A stretch of 64,000 bases of DNA. Source: CAZWSX01 sp964636985 (GTDB taxonomy: Bacteria > Planctomycetota > Planctomycetia > Pirellulales > Pirellulaceae). The position numbers were made by a program, and so were the translations under genes. This document shows positions 9,538 to 17,879 of this stretch, piece by piece (within the stretch, counting starts at the first letter, position 1; each line of letters begins with the position of its first letter). The notes under the pieces were generated by a model that saw only the letters and a list, made by a program, of their open reading frames with translations, did not search any database and was not told where the DNA came from. Where the stretch lies: contig CAZWSX010000007.1 of the NCBI GenBank assembly GCA_964636985.1, forward strand, positions 124,001 through 188,000. Direction: 5' to 3'.

Positions 9538-9575
9538 AAAAAAGTAAACGGCACGGCGGATTGCTCCCCGTGCCG
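9538..9575 (-). terminator. Rho-independent terminator of the small HTH gene
   Basis: An 8-bp perfect stem (CGGCACGG with CCGTGCCG, 9549-9556 and 9568-9575) is followed on the minus strand by TTTAC and a run of six T (9543-9538). It lies 27 bases beyond the stop of the 109-residue HTH-like gene. Confidence 0.75.
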
Positions 9576-9602
9576 GATTGAAAGCGGTCAAACGAAAGTC
9601 GA

Positions 9603-9932
9603 TTACAGCAATCGCTCGATCAACGTGATGGCGGCCTTGGCGTCGGCGGCATTTCCCATCAGCGTCAGAAACTCTTTTGCTTTGAGAAGCTTGGCGGTAT
9701 CGAGCGAAACAGCTCCTTCGGCGCCAGCAGGGCGGCGACCTGGGCGGCCAATCTTTCCACCCTTGCGCTTCGCAGTCGAAAGCACGGTGCTGACATACTG
9801 AGGCGAGATCTCGACGCCATGATCCTTCTGCATCGCTTCGGCGATGGCCTTAGGCCCCATCTTCTTGTTGCCCTTCTTGTAGTCGCGAATGAGTTGCGAC
9901 CGATTGACGCCATCTGCGGACTTGCGAGCCAT
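9603..9932 (-). CDS. Small putative DNA-binding protein with HTH-like N-terminus
   Basis: This 109-residue basic protein starts MARKSADGVNRSQLIRDYKK. Residues 11-55 resemble a helix-turn-helix: a helix, GPKAIAEAMQKDHGVEISPQ with an A-E-A then V-x-I-S pattern, and a recognition-like helix YVSTVLSTAKRK. A Gly/Arg/Pro-rich linker (KGGKIGRPGRRPAG), resembling an AT-hook-type minor-groove binder, leads to a C-terminal amphipathic helix ending AAITLIERLL. I do not know an exact family. It is a monocistronic gene with its own terminator, consistent with an abundant small nucleoid or regulatory protein; that role is inference. Confidence 0.65.
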   Translation of the reverse strand: MARKSADGVNRSQLIRDYKKGNKKMGPKAIAEAMQKDHGVEISPQYVSTVLSTAKRKGGKIGRPGRRPAGAEGAVSLDTAKLLKAKEFLTLMGNAADAKAAITLIERLL

Positions 9933-10583
9933 GAAAGTCTCTCCGAACGAATGCTAATGCGAAAACAATTTGAATCAGATGGATCTGCGAAGCAGTCGCA
10001 ACGATCCTACTAACTTATTAATGAAGAATGAAATCGTCAATCGAGTCTAACGTCAACTAGTTATGACTTCTAGTTTCTTGAAGCGAACGTAACGTCGAAT
10101 CTGGTAGGAAATGCCGCAGCAGCGTGATCGAGTAGTTCGCTATGTACGCGCGGTTCTTGGTTTGGTGAGATGTTGTTAGTGGGTTGGTATTTGCCGCACC
10201 GAGATGAGGTGTTGTTCAAATGTTGCGCACAAAAGGGCAGTGTGTGCACTATTTGACAGAGTGGCTCCAAAAACTCTATGTCATAGATGGTGGTCACGTA
10301 TCTGTTCGATGAAAAACAAGGCAGTCGTGCGGTGTTTTGGTCACTGGCGGCAGCGGGGCATCCAAGATTGACCTCGCTCGAATAGTGACATCCGCCATCT
10401 ATCACGCAATGCCAAGAGCCTTGTCTGTTGTCCGCCACCGTGGCGGAGAACACTGTGGCAGAGAACCGTGGCAGCGAACACCGTGGCAGAAGAATTTGGT
10501 ACGTTTGGTTCAAACGCTTTCTTGAGTATGGCCCTGCAGTCGGAGGAGTCCAGCGCTTTGTGCGCGGAGTTCGCTTTTTCAAG
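9933..10583. other. 650-base non-coding region, compositionally poorer, with repeats
   Basis: This is one of the longest intergenic stretches in the window. It is AT-richer near 9990-10080. It contains a four-copy degenerate tandem repeat (listed separately) and an imperfect inverted pair: ATAGATGGTGGTCAC at 10283-10297, and the complement of ATAGATGGCGGATGTCAC at 10385-10402. Open frames exist on both strands (for example 10070-10582, minus), but their products have no recognisable domain and uneven composition. It could be a decayed mobile element or a regulatory region; nothing decides. Confidence 0.45.
10440..10494 (+). repeat. Degenerate short tandem repeat, four copies
   Basis: Four adjacent units begin GTGGC and run to a GAACAC-like end: 10440-10454, 10455-10467, 10468-10482 and 10483-10494. 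The consensus is about GTGGCAGAGAACACC, 12-15 bases long. The array lies about 90 bases upstream of the EamA transporter start. Confidence 0.6.
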
Positions 10584-11555
10584 ATGAATCATCGTGTCGC
10601 CGGCATGGCGCCCTATCTGTGGATGCTCGCCGGTTCCGCTTGTTTCGCCGGCATGGCGTTACTTGCGAAGAGTGTGGCCGACGACTTCTCGTGGCCGACA
10701 ATCGCCGCCGCTCGCGCTGGGGGCGCCTTTGTCTTGACGTTGGCTTGGGCCATGGCGTTGCGTGTTCCGCTTGTCTATTTCCGCCCAGCCAGTCTTTGGA
10801 TGAGAAGCCTGGCGGGGACTGCCGCGATGCTCGCAGGGTTCTACGCTATCAGCCATTCAGGTGGCAGCGGCTCCCTGGGGCGCCTTGCGGAAGTGGTCAC
10901 GATCTTGAACATGTACCCGCTGTGGGTGGTTGCGCTCTCGTGGCCACTCGTCGGCATTCCCGCAAAGCCATCGCTTTGGGTAGGCGTTTTGGTGGGCATC
11001 TTGGGTTTTGCCGTGATTTCAGCAAGCGATGGTTCGCGTTTGTCTGCCGTTTCTGGTTTGGGTGACGAGGCGTGGACTTCGGCGCTGCGATTGGACGCCA
11101 CCTTTATCACGGCAGCCTTCGCTTCCCTTGGAAGTAGTATTGCCATGATCGGCCTTCATAAGACCAAGAGCGTCCCGCCGCTGGCGATTGTCGTTCATTT
11201 TTCGTGTGTCGCGACCTTGATTGGCCTGGTCGCGGCATGGTTGCTAACGGCATTTGAACTGGTCGAACCGAAACCTCTTCCACGCGAAGTTATGCCGTAT
11301 GTCTTGTTATGCGCCGTTGGCGCTTGTGCCACCTTAGGCCAGGTTTGCTTGACCATGGCATTTACGCGTGGCAGCCCCGGCCCGGTATCGGCCATTGGGC
11401 TGATGCAAGCGGTCTTCACTGCGTTGCTTGAAATGGTGATATACCGACGGGGCTTTTCGCCGTTGTCGATTGCCGGCATCGCGTTGGTCATGGCACCCAC
11501 CGCGTGGGTGATGTTGCAGGAACGCCTGCCACCCAAGTTGCCTGAGAGCAGTTAG
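10584..11555 (+). CDS. EamA/DMT-superfamily transporter
   Basis: The 323-residue protein shows about ten hydrophobic helices in two EamA halves, starting MAPYLWMLAGSACFAGMAL and ending GIALVMAPTAWVML. The helix AARAGGAFVLTLAWAMALRV and the loop region FYAISHSGG are typical of drug/metabolite transporters. The substrate cannot be predicted. The ATG at 10584 is preferred; a second ATG at 10605 is possible, and the frame runs up to 10428 through the tandem repeat, which is unlikely to be coding. It is flanked by convergent genes and seems monocistronic. Confidence 0.8.
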   Translation: MNHRVAGMAPYLWMLAGSACFAGMALLAKSVADDFSWPTIAAARAGGAFVLTLAWAMALRVPLVYFRPASLWMRSLAGTAAMLAGFYAISHSGGSGSLGRLAEVVTILNMYPLWVVALSWPLVGIPAKPSLWVGVLVGILGFAVISASDGSRLSAVSGLGDEAWTSALRLDATFITAAFASLGSSIAMIGLHKTKSVPPLAIVVHFSCVATLIGLVAAWLLTAFELVEPKPLPREVMPYVLLCAVGACATLGQVCLTMAFTRGSPGPVSAIGLMQAVFTALLEMVIYRRGFSPLSIAGIALVMAPTAWVMLQERLPPKLPESS

Positions 11556-11624
11556 AAGCTATCCGCAATCTTGTTTCGGACAGCCTCTTAGAGGCCGTCG
11601 GGCGTAAGCCAGCGCAAAGGGCGG

Positions 11625-11975
11625 CTAGCCAGACGGCGAGGGAGATCGCGAAAAGCCAGTTTCGCTGTTGGTTGTCGCGCGGCCGGGTCGAGCTGGTTGC
11701 TTGACGATTTGACTGGGGCCCGCCGAGGCCAGGCGCTTTTTCTCACGCTGTACGATGTAGTAAAAGTACGTGCACAGCGACCCAAAGGTCACAAACGGCA
11801 TCGAGACCATGAACAAGATGCTGAAATAAAAGCCCTTCGCCAAACCTTGATGCGTGGGGTCCCCTTCCAACGAGTCTTTGCAATTGGGGCACGCGCTGGC
11901 GATCGACGCAAAAACCAGCAGCGTCACGAAGAACGAGACGAGGCGGAAAGCAGTTTTTCGGGAGGTTGAAGTCAT
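11625..11975 (-). CDS. Small membrane protein with secreted CPNC motif, end of respiratory cluster
   Basis: This 116-residue protein has an N-terminal signal-like helix (about 10-28) followed at once by SACPNCKDSLEGD, a CxxC pair placed just outside the membrane, then a second helix (about 50-72) and a basic cytoplasmic tail. The layout suggests a copper- or thiol-handling accessory factor, which fits its position as the last gene of the oxidase cluster; this is inference. ATG at 11975 is preferred over the in-frame TTG at 11981. No named family is claimed. Confidence 0.6.
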   Translation of the reverse strand: MTSTSRKTAFRLVSFFVTLLVFASIASACPNCKDSLEGDPTHQGLAKGFYFSILFMVSMPFVTFGSLCTYFYYIVQREKKRLASAGPSQIVKQPARPGRATTNSETGFSRSPSPSG

Positions 11976-12025
11976 GGCCAAGGGGCAAACGAGGGGAGCT
12001 TCACGACCTGTTCAATTTTATCGAC

Positions 12026-12487
12026 TTAGGTCGAAGCGGGAAACCAGCGATAGAGCATGAAGTAAACCAAAACGCCCGTGACGGAAACGTAGAGCCAGAT
12101 CGGAAGCGTAATCTTGGCCCACCGCCGGTGGGCAATACGGTTGTCTCGCCAAGCCAGCACAATCGTACCAATCGCCAAAAAAGGGGTTGCGATTGCCAGA
12201 AGCAGGTGGCTGCCAAGCAAAAGGTAGTATCCATACCGCACGGTATCGCCGTACTGGGCGGGGAATCGCTTGTTCCACTCGCCCGTCGCGGCATGCAGGG
12301 CACCTTTATGGGCGAGATAGCACGTCAGAAAAATCACGGACACGCCAAAACACGCCATCATGGCCCACTTGTGGGCGGTCTCTCGTCGCTGCTTAATCAG
12401 TATGTAGCCAACGACGAGCAAGACCGTTGCCAAGGCATTGAGCCCGGCATTGATATGGGGCAGGACGTGTGACAGGGTTTCGGCCAT
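12026..12487 (-). CDS. DUF420 membrane protein (cytochrome oxidase assembly type)
   Basis: DUF420 proteins have four or five helices and include Bacillus CtaM (YozB), needed for aa3 oxidase activity. The 153-residue product shows the family's pattern: LPHINAGLNALATVLLVVGY, RRETAHKWAMM with the conserved His, YLLLGSHLLLA, and IAHRRWAKITLPIWLYVSVTG. It lies 35 bases downstream of SCO1 in the oxidase cluster, which agrees with a role in oxidase maturation. Confidence 0.85.
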   Translation of the reverse strand: MAETLSHVLPHINAGLNALATVLLVVGYILIKQRRETAHKWAMMACFGVSVIFLTCYLAHKGALHAATGEWNKRFPAQYGDTVRYGYYLLLGSHLLLAIATPFLAIGTIVLAWRDNRIAHRRWAKITLPIWLYVSVTGVLVYFMLYRWFPAST

Positions 12488-12522
12488 GCGAAATGCAACA
12501 AGCTTGTTAGGTTCGAAGCGAG

Positions 12523-13341
12523 CTACTTAGTAGCGGGCTCTGGATCGTTGGAAGTCGACGGTTGGTTCTCTTGCGGTTCTGCTTGGGACGACTCGGCCTT
12601 TGGCTCATCCGATTTTTTTTCTTCGTGCTCGGTTTCCTCCTCGTCATCGTCGACGGCGCGGTGAGAAGGGTTGCCAGCCGAGAGTGGCAACAGGCCTTTG
12701 GCCTTCACATCTTCGCCAGCGGCCGCAGCGCGAATGGCCTCCTTGAGGCGTTTGAGATCGTCGTTCTTTTCCCAAGGGTACGCGCCGACGAATTTTCCTT
12801 CGCGATCGACGAGCAGCATCTTACTGCCGTGCGTCTTGCCGTCTTTGGATACGACGGTAAGAAACATCTCAGCCGCGAGGCGCTGGATGTATAGCGGATT
12901 ACCAGTGAGAAAGAGCCAGCGATCCGGCGGCGCCTTCATTTTCAGCGCGTAGGCGCGAAGCGCCTCGGGTGTATCAGTAAGGGGATCGGTCGAGATGCTT
13001 AGGAACTGAACGTCGGTATTCTTGAACTCTGCCACCATTCCTGCAACAAACTGATTTTGTGCGACGCAAACTCCAGGGCACGTCGAGAAAAAGAAGCTGG
13101 CAACATAGGGCTTCCCCTTCAAGTCTTCGCTCGACACCGTTTTGCCCGTTCGTTCGACGAGCGAAAACGATGTCAGCCATTTTGGGTCGGCATCGCCTGG
13201 CGTCTTCGGCGGCCACGAGATCGGATTCGACGTGCCGCCCCAGCGCATCTGGTTCGATAGACTCCTGCTCGCGATGAAGACCATAAAGCCTCCGCCGATC
13301 AGGAAAGTAATTGCCAGCCATGCGAGCGATGTTTTACTCAT
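12523..13341 (-). CDS. SCO1/SenC copper chaperone
   Basis: SCO proteins deliver copper to the CuA site of oxidase subunit II. The 272-residue protein has an N-terminal membrane anchor (about 6-26), a thioredoxin-like domain with the copper-binding FFSTCPGVC (Cys88, Cys92) and the distant ligand His171 in KTHGSKMLLVD, so all three ligands are present. A long acidic, Glu/Ser/Pro-rich tail (from about 228) is not part of the normal domain. Its ATG overlaps the TGA of the ABC permease gene in an ATGA, so translation is coupled. Confidence 0.92.
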   Translation of the reverse strand: MSKTSLAWLAITFLIGGGFMVFIASRSLSNQMRWGGTSNPISWPPKTPGDADPKWLTSFSLVERTGKTVSSEDLKGKPYVASFFFSTCPGVCVAQNQFVAGMVAEFKNTDVQFLSISTDPLTDTPEALRAYALKMKAPPDRWLFLTGNPLYIQRLAAEMFLTVVSKDGKTHGSKMLLVDREGKFVGAYPWEKNDDLKRLKEAIRAAAAGEDVKAKGLLPLSAGNPSHRAVDDDEEETEHEEKKSDEPKAESSQAEPQENQPSTSNDPEPATK

Positions 13342-14219
13342 TGCAAGTCTCCGGCGGTTCGAACCGAAACAGTCCGCGCCGCTACTAGTAAGGTCGCCGC
13401 TACGAAGGCGATTGTGACAAGCCAGCAAGTCATCATGTTAGGAGACCAAAAGCCTTCGATCGCTTGTGGCCCGAGTGTCAACTGTCGAACGCCATGAACG
13501 CAGTACGTCAGCGGATTGCATCGCATGATCCAGTGCAGCGCCGTCTGACCCCAGGACGAAGTGCTTTCGAGGGCCGGGATGGGAAAAAAGGCGCCGCTCA
13601 GCATCCACATGGGCATCAAAATCAGGTTCATCACGCTGTGGAATCCCTGCGTGGAATCGACGCGCCATGCGAATGTGAAGCCTAATGCCGTCATCGCCAT
13701 CGCCGCCAAGGTGAGCAATAACGCCACCTGGCACCAGTCGAGCCAGTTGGCTTTGAGCGGCAGCAGGAAGCCGAGCAGCAAGAACAAACCGCCTTGCGTT
13801 ACGGCCAGGATGGTTCCACCAAGGACTTTCCCCAGCACAATTGCCCATCGCGACACCGGCGCCACAAGGACTGCTTGCAGGAACCCTTCGCGGCGGTCCT
13901 CGATGATCGAAATCGACGTGAAAATCGCCGTGAACAAAACGATCAGCACCAGCGAGCCGGGAAAATAGTATTCGCGAAACGAGGGACCACCTGCCTCGGT
14001 GCCCATGCGAAAGGATCGATCCAACCCTGCGCCGAAGAGAATCCAAAAGAGGAGCGGCGTGCCGATGGCACCGACGACCCGCGCGGGCTGACGGAAAAAG
14101 CGGATCACTTCGCGATAGCAAAGCGACAGCGCGCACGGCCACAACGGGCTGGCCTCGCTCTGAACCATTCGAGGCCCGGCGTCCTGGCGAACGACCGTCG
14201 ACGTGGTAGCTGCGGTCAT
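13338..14219 (-). CDS. ABC-2 type transporter permease
   Basis: This is a 293-residue ABC-2 membrane protein with about six helices. It carries the family's features LFWILFGAGLD, the YYFPGSLVLIVLFTAIF start of the core, RREGFLQAVLVAPVSRWAI (coupling helix region) and PMWMLSGAFFPIPAL. Its ATG overlaps the stop of the ATPase gene (ATGA), so the two form one exporter. It sits between oxidase subunit IV and SCO1, suggesting a job in oxidase assembly or cofactor/copper export; the substrate is unknown. The longer open frame to 14546 runs inside the ATPase gene and is not used. Confidence 0.85.
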   Translation of the reverse strand: MTAATTSTVVRQDAGPRMVQSEASPLWPCALSLCYREVIRFFRQPARVVGAIGTPLLFWILFGAGLDRSFRMGTEAGGPSFREYYFPGSLVLIVLFTAIFTSISIIEDRREGFLQAVLVAPVSRWAIVLGKVLGGTILAVTQGGLFLLLGFLLPLKANWLDWCQVALLLTLAAMAMTALGFTFAWRVDSTQGFHSVMNLILMPMWMLSGAFFPIPALESTSSWGQTALHWIMRCNPLTYCVHGVRQLTLGPQAIEGFWSPNMMTCWLVTIAFVAATLLVAARTVSVRTAGDLQ

Positions 14220-15163
14220 GCTTCCACCTCGTGATCGAACCGCCGACCTGTCTTGGCGACAAAGAAGTCCTCGAGTGTCGGTTTGCCGACGGTGATTGAG
14301 GTCAGCCGTCCTGGGAAGGCACTGGCGATTTTCGGAACCCATTGCGGGCCATCGTCGACAGCAAATCGAATGGCGCCGTCGACGAGCGTTCCGGCCAGGC
14401 CCAATTGCTGTTGGACCTCGCGAACGAGTTGCTCGGGATCGTTTCCTTGCAGTGTGAGTGTCTCGCCTCGCATTTGTTCGCGGAGCGCCGTAGGCGAATC
14501 GACGGCCACCACCTTGCCGCGATCCATCACGCATAGCCGATCGCACTTATCGGCTTCTTCCAAAAGGTGGGTCGTGAGGATGATGGTTGCCCCGGTTGTG
14601 TCGCGGAGATCGACCAGGCTTCGCCAAAACTCGAGGCGGGCGGCGGGATCGACACCGGTGCTCGGTTCGTCCAGCAGCAGCACTTGGGGAGCGTGCAGCA
14701 AACCTTTGGCGACGTCGACTCGCCGCCGCATGCCGCCCGAGAGTTTTTCGACACGTTCGCCGAGATGCGATTCGAGACCAAGCCGCGCGACGACATCGGC
14801 CTTGCGGGAAGCGAGCGCCGTTCCTGCCAGCCCATAGAGCGCTGCTTGTTGGTTCAAGTTTTCGTCAACGGTGAGTTTCTTGTCGACGCTAGGCGACTGA
14901 AACACCACGCCGATTCGCCGGCGCACGCTGGCTTGCTGCGACGCCACATCGCAATCGACGACGCGGACTGTCCCCGATTGGACGGGAATCAGCGTCGAGA
15001 GGAGGCGAAAGAGAGTCGTCTTGCCCGAGCCATTGGGGCCGAGGAGACCGAAGATCTCGCCTCGCGGCACCTGGAACGAAACTCCGTCGAGCGCGACTTT
15101 GGTCCCGTAGCGGTGGACGACGTTTTCGATCTCGACAGCGATTTTTGGAGTGGCGGCAGTCAT
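14216..15163 (-). CDS. ABC transporter ATP-binding protein
   Basis: The 315-residue ATPase has Walker A GPNGSGKTT, the signature LSGGMRRRVDVAKG, Walker B VLLLDEPSTGVDP and the switch His in TTHLLEEAD. It belongs to the ABC-2 exporter class (drug/NodI/CcmA-like), with a C-terminal extension of about 80 residues that ends VGKPTLEDFFVAKTGR, normal for this class. It is followed by its permease with a four-base overlap, and preceded by oxidase subunit IV with a 50-base gap. Confidence 0.9.
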   Translation of the reverse strand: MTAATPKIAVEIENVVHRYGTKVALDGVSFQVPRGEIFGLLGPNGSGKTTLFRLLSTLIPVQSGTVRVVDCDVASQQASVRRRIGVVFQSPSVDKKLTVDENLNQQAALYGLAGTALASRKADVVARLGLESHLGERVEKLSGGMRRRVDVAKGLLHAPQVLLLDEPSTGVDPAARLEFWRSLVDLRDTTGATIILTTHLLEEADKCDRLCVMDRGKVVAVDSPTALREQMRGETLTLQGNDPEQLVREVQQQLGLAGTLVDGAIRFAVDDGPQWVPKIASAFPGRLTSITVGKPTLEDFFVAKTGRRFDHEVEA

Positions 15164-15213
15164 AACTAGGGAGTTGGTCCGCGAAGCAAATCCCTATGCT
15201 GCGGGCCTGGCGA

Positions 15214-15666
15214 TTAGTGTTTCTTTTTGGCGCCGTGCTCGTGATCGTCCGACTTTCCGTGATCGGCATCATGTGCTTCGCCATGCGTCTCCAGCTTCGA
15301 CGCGCGGTACCAGCGTTCTTCGGAGTAGGCACGCATTCGCGCGCCGACGTCAGGCCACAGCATCAGCACCAGGAACATGCTCATCAGCGACGCTGGAATG
15401 GTCAGCACATATTTCCAGTTGGCTTCCCATTTCAAGTGCATGAAAAACAGCATCACCAGCAAGGCCTTGCCGCACGAGACCATGATCATGAAGGAGTTTC
15501 GAATCACCGGTACTTCGGCGAACATCGAACTACTGCCCACGAAGAACGACATCCCCGTGAGGATGAGCAGCGCAATAAACACGGCGAAGTAGGTGGCAAA
15601 ACCGCCGTGATGTTCTCCCTCGGCGTGGTCTCCACCGGCATGGCTATCGTGATCGTGTTGAGTCAT
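15214..15666 (-). CDS. Cytochrome c oxidase subunit IV (prokaryotic type)
   Basis: The 150-residue protein has three helices, with the family pattern YFAVFIALLILTGMSFF, then MIMVSCGKALLVMLFFMHLK and VLTIPASLMSMFLVLML. Both tails are rich in His, Asp and Gly (HDHDSHAGG-type at the start, DDHEHGAKKKH at the end), which is unusual and parallels the His-rich head of subunit III. It lies 61 bases downstream of subunit III. Confidence 0.87.
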   Translation of the reverse strand: MTQHDHDSHAGGDHAEGEHHGGFATYFAVFIALLILTGMSFFVGSSSMFAEVPVIRNSFMIMVSCGKALLVMLFFMHLKWEANWKYVLTIPASLMSMFLVLMLWPDVGARMRAYSEERWYRASKLETHGEAHDADHGKSDDHEHGAKKKH

Positions 15667-15727
15667 GGCAAAGTCCTTATCAGTTCGACGTTGTTGCGGC
15701 GTCGATCAAATCGCGATAGCGCGGGAA

Positions 15728-16906
15728 TTAGAACAAGTAGAGGAGCGGAAACAGGAAGATCCAAACCAGGTCGACGAAGTGCCAGTACAACCCGACGTTC
15801 TCGATGATGTGAGCCTTCTTGGCGTCCAGTTGCTTGGGCAGGATCAATACGAAGGCAATCAACCCAACCAGCACGTGGATGGCGTGGAAGCCGGTCATCA
15901 GGAAGTAGGTGCTGGCCCACATCGAGCCACCGGGGATCACCATCGGCAAACGAAGGCCAGGATGCTCGTGGCTTTCGTTGATCCCGTGATGCTTTACGGC
16001 GTCGACCAGAACCGGCAAGATTGCCTTGCGCCCTTCCAAGTCGCCCATCCGCTTCATGTAATCGGTTTTGAGAGTCTCGTCGGTTGGCTCTTCGGTCTTA
16101 AGTTTGGCGATGGCTTCATCGACATGTTTGCCTTCCTGCTCCATGCGATCTTCGAAGTCGTTGATCCGGGCCTCCGAGGCATGCATCGGATAGACGACGA
16201 AGGCGATATCCGACAGGGCCTGGCGGCGCTGCACTTCGTCCTGATTCTTGGCGGCTTCAAGTTCGTTCCACGAAACGTGGTAGTTCATCAGGTTCTCGAG
16301 GAACGTCTTGCGCTCAAGCTGTTCTTCAGTCGCGTTTTCGGCTCCCAGCGCCAGGACTTTGTCTTTCAGGTTTTCCCGCAGTCCTTGGGAGTAGAAGATA
16401 TCTGGCTTGTCGTACACCAACCCGCGTGGATGTTGGGGATAGATGCCGTGGCTGAACTTCGCGCTGTACTCGTAGGCTTTGACCCCGAGGAACGCGGTGC
16501 CCAACACGAGCGTGAGAAACAACCAACCCCGAGCCGAGGCCACGTTGCTTCGCTGTGCCGCTTCGTAGGCGAAGACGATCGTCACGCTGGAAAAGAGCAG
16601 CACGCAGGTGTTCACGCCGCCGATCACTTCTTGCAAGTGGACGTCGTGCGGCGAAGGCCACGCGGGAGCACCGAAGCGGAGCACGATGTAGGCGCCGATC
16701 AGTCCCGCGAAGAACATGATTTCCGTCGACAAAAAGAGCCACAAGCAGAGCTTGCCGCGCGAGAGTGGGAGCGACGGCTGGTACTGCAAATGAACGTGGC
16801 CGTGACCATGATCATCATGGCCGTGTTCACCATGACCGTGATCGCCATGAGCATCGTGACCATGCTCGTGATCGTCGTGAGAATGTTCGTGCGTATCGTG
16901 AGCCAT
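15728..16906 (-). CDS. ctaE: Cytochrome c oxidase subunit III with His-rich head and large insertion
   Basis: Core subunit III helices are clear: LWLFLSTEIMFFAGLIGAYI, VIGGVNTCVLLFSSVTIVFA, WLFLTLVLGTAFLGVKAYEY, then TGFHAIHVLVGLIAFV and YWHFVDLVWIFLFPLLY. Two additions stand out. Residues 2-39 contain sixteen His interleaved with Asp and Gly, like a metal store. Residues about 155-320 form a hydrophilic insertion of some 165 residues between the helices, which brings the protein to 392 residues where about 200-260 is usual. The insertion is in frame and rich in charged helices, so it is not a frameshift artefact. Confidence 0.9.
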   Translation of the reverse strand: MAHDTHEHSHDDHEHGHDAHGDHGHGEHGHDDHGHGHVHLQYQPSLPLSRGKLCLWLFLSTEIMFFAGLIGAYIVLRFGAPAWPSPHDVHLQEVIGGVNTCVLLFSSVTIVFAYEAAQRSNVASARGWLFLTLVLGTAFLGVKAYEYSAKFSHGIYPQHPRGLVYDKPDIFYSQGLRENLKDKVLALGAENATEEQLERKTFLENLMNYHVSWNELEAAKNQDEVQRRQALSDIAFVVYPMHASEARINDFEDRMEQEGKHVDEAIAKLKTEEPTDETLKTDYMKRMGDLEGRKAILPVLVDAVKHHGINESHEHPGLRLPMVIPGGSMWASTYFLMTGFHAIHVLVGLIAFVLILPKQLDAKKAHIIENVGLYWHFVDLVWIFLFPLLYLF

Positions 16907-16919
16907 AGAACGAGTATCT

Positions 16920-17879
16920 CTAAAACAGCGGCGCGGCGATCAAGCCGACCATCAATAACAACAAGTACACCAGCGTTCCGCGCAACAGCAGCCGCGCATT
17001 GCGATCGCTCCGCTCGCGGGCATAGCGCCAAGCCAACCAAAGCTGCATGGCACCCAGCAAAACGGCAACCGTGCCGTATGCCCACGCCACGGTCGAAGCA
17101 ATGCCCATGACGGGCGCGATGCTAACGGGAATGAGTACGAGTGAAGCGACCACCGATTGCGCACCCGACCACCAACCCGAACGATCGGTAACGGTCAACA
17201 TGCGGTAGCCGGCGTTTTCGTATTGCCCGCGGAAGAGCCACGCGATTGCCATGAAGTGCGGAAATTGCCACAGGAAGACAACGCCGAACATCGCCAGGAT
17301 GCGAAAATCGCCGGCTGCTCCACCCACGGCGGTCCAACCAATGAAAACAGGCAGCGCGCCAGCCACGGCCCCAATCACTGTGTTCCACCACGAACGCGTT
17401 TTAAGCGGGGTGTAGACGGCAACATACAAGACCCAGGTCGCGGCCGACCAAATCGCCGGTTCGATCCCGACGAAACAAATCAGCTGGGCGATTCCCAACA
17501 CGCCCGAGACGGCGACGAAAGCCAAAGCCTCAAACGGCGAAATCAAGCGTGATGGCAACGGGCGCTGGCTCGTTCGCAGCATCATCCCGTCGAGGTGGCG
17601 CTCGATCCACTGGTTCATGGCACTGGCGCTGGCGCCAACCAGAACCGTCCCGATCACCGCGTTGAGCAAGAGCCACAAATTCGGAAGCGTACCCGCGGCG
17701 AGGATCGCGGAGGCGGCCACGGTGACCGCCACCATGACGGCGATGCGCGGTTTGCTGAGTTCGACAAAGCCGGCCCAGCGCGAGTTGGCTCGCTTGGGAA
17801 GCCGCGTCGCCAGGTCGGAACCACCAGCGAATCGTTCTCGCGAAACTTTTACAGGTTTGGCCATCAAGGAAGCGCTCAT
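16920..17879 (-). CDS. ctaB: Protohaem IX farnesyltransferase (haem O synthase)
   Basis: This UbiA-family enzyme adds farnesyl to haem B, giving haem O for the oxidase. The family motif AMNQWIERHLDGMMLRTSQR has the Asp-containing prenyl diphosphate site and the RTxxRPLP continuation. The second conserved loop appears as YTPLKTRSWWNTVIGAVAGA, with about nine helices in 319 residues. Its start codon overlaps the stop of the haem A synthase gene (ATGA). An N-terminal extension of about 35 residues precedes the first helix. Confidence 0.93.
   Translation of the reverse strand: MSASLMAKPVKVSRERFAGGSDLATRLPKRANSRWAGFVELSKPRIAVMVAVTVAASAILAAGTLPNLWLLLNAVIGTVLVGASASAMNQWIERHLDGMMLRTSQRPLPSRLISPFEALAFVAVSGVLGIAQLICFVGIEPAIWSAATWVLYVAVYTPLKTRSWWNTVIGAVAGALPVFIGWTAVGGAAGDFRILAMFGVVFLWQFPHFMAIAWLFRGQYENAGYRMLTVTDRSGWWSGAQSVVASLVLIPVSIAPVMGIASTVAWAYGTVAVLLGAMQLWLAWRYARERSDRNARLLLRGTLVYLLLLMVGLIAAPLF

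Noticed and set aside
10070..10582. Minus-strand 170-codon open frame in the 10-kb gap
   Set aside because: It starts inside the tandem repeat, has no domain and mixed composition, and opposes the EamA gene's upstream region.
13338..14546. Longer version of the ABC permease with 109 more N-terminal residues
   Set aside because: The extension lies inside the ATPase gene and is Arg-rich; the ATGA overlap at 14219 gives a normal permease.
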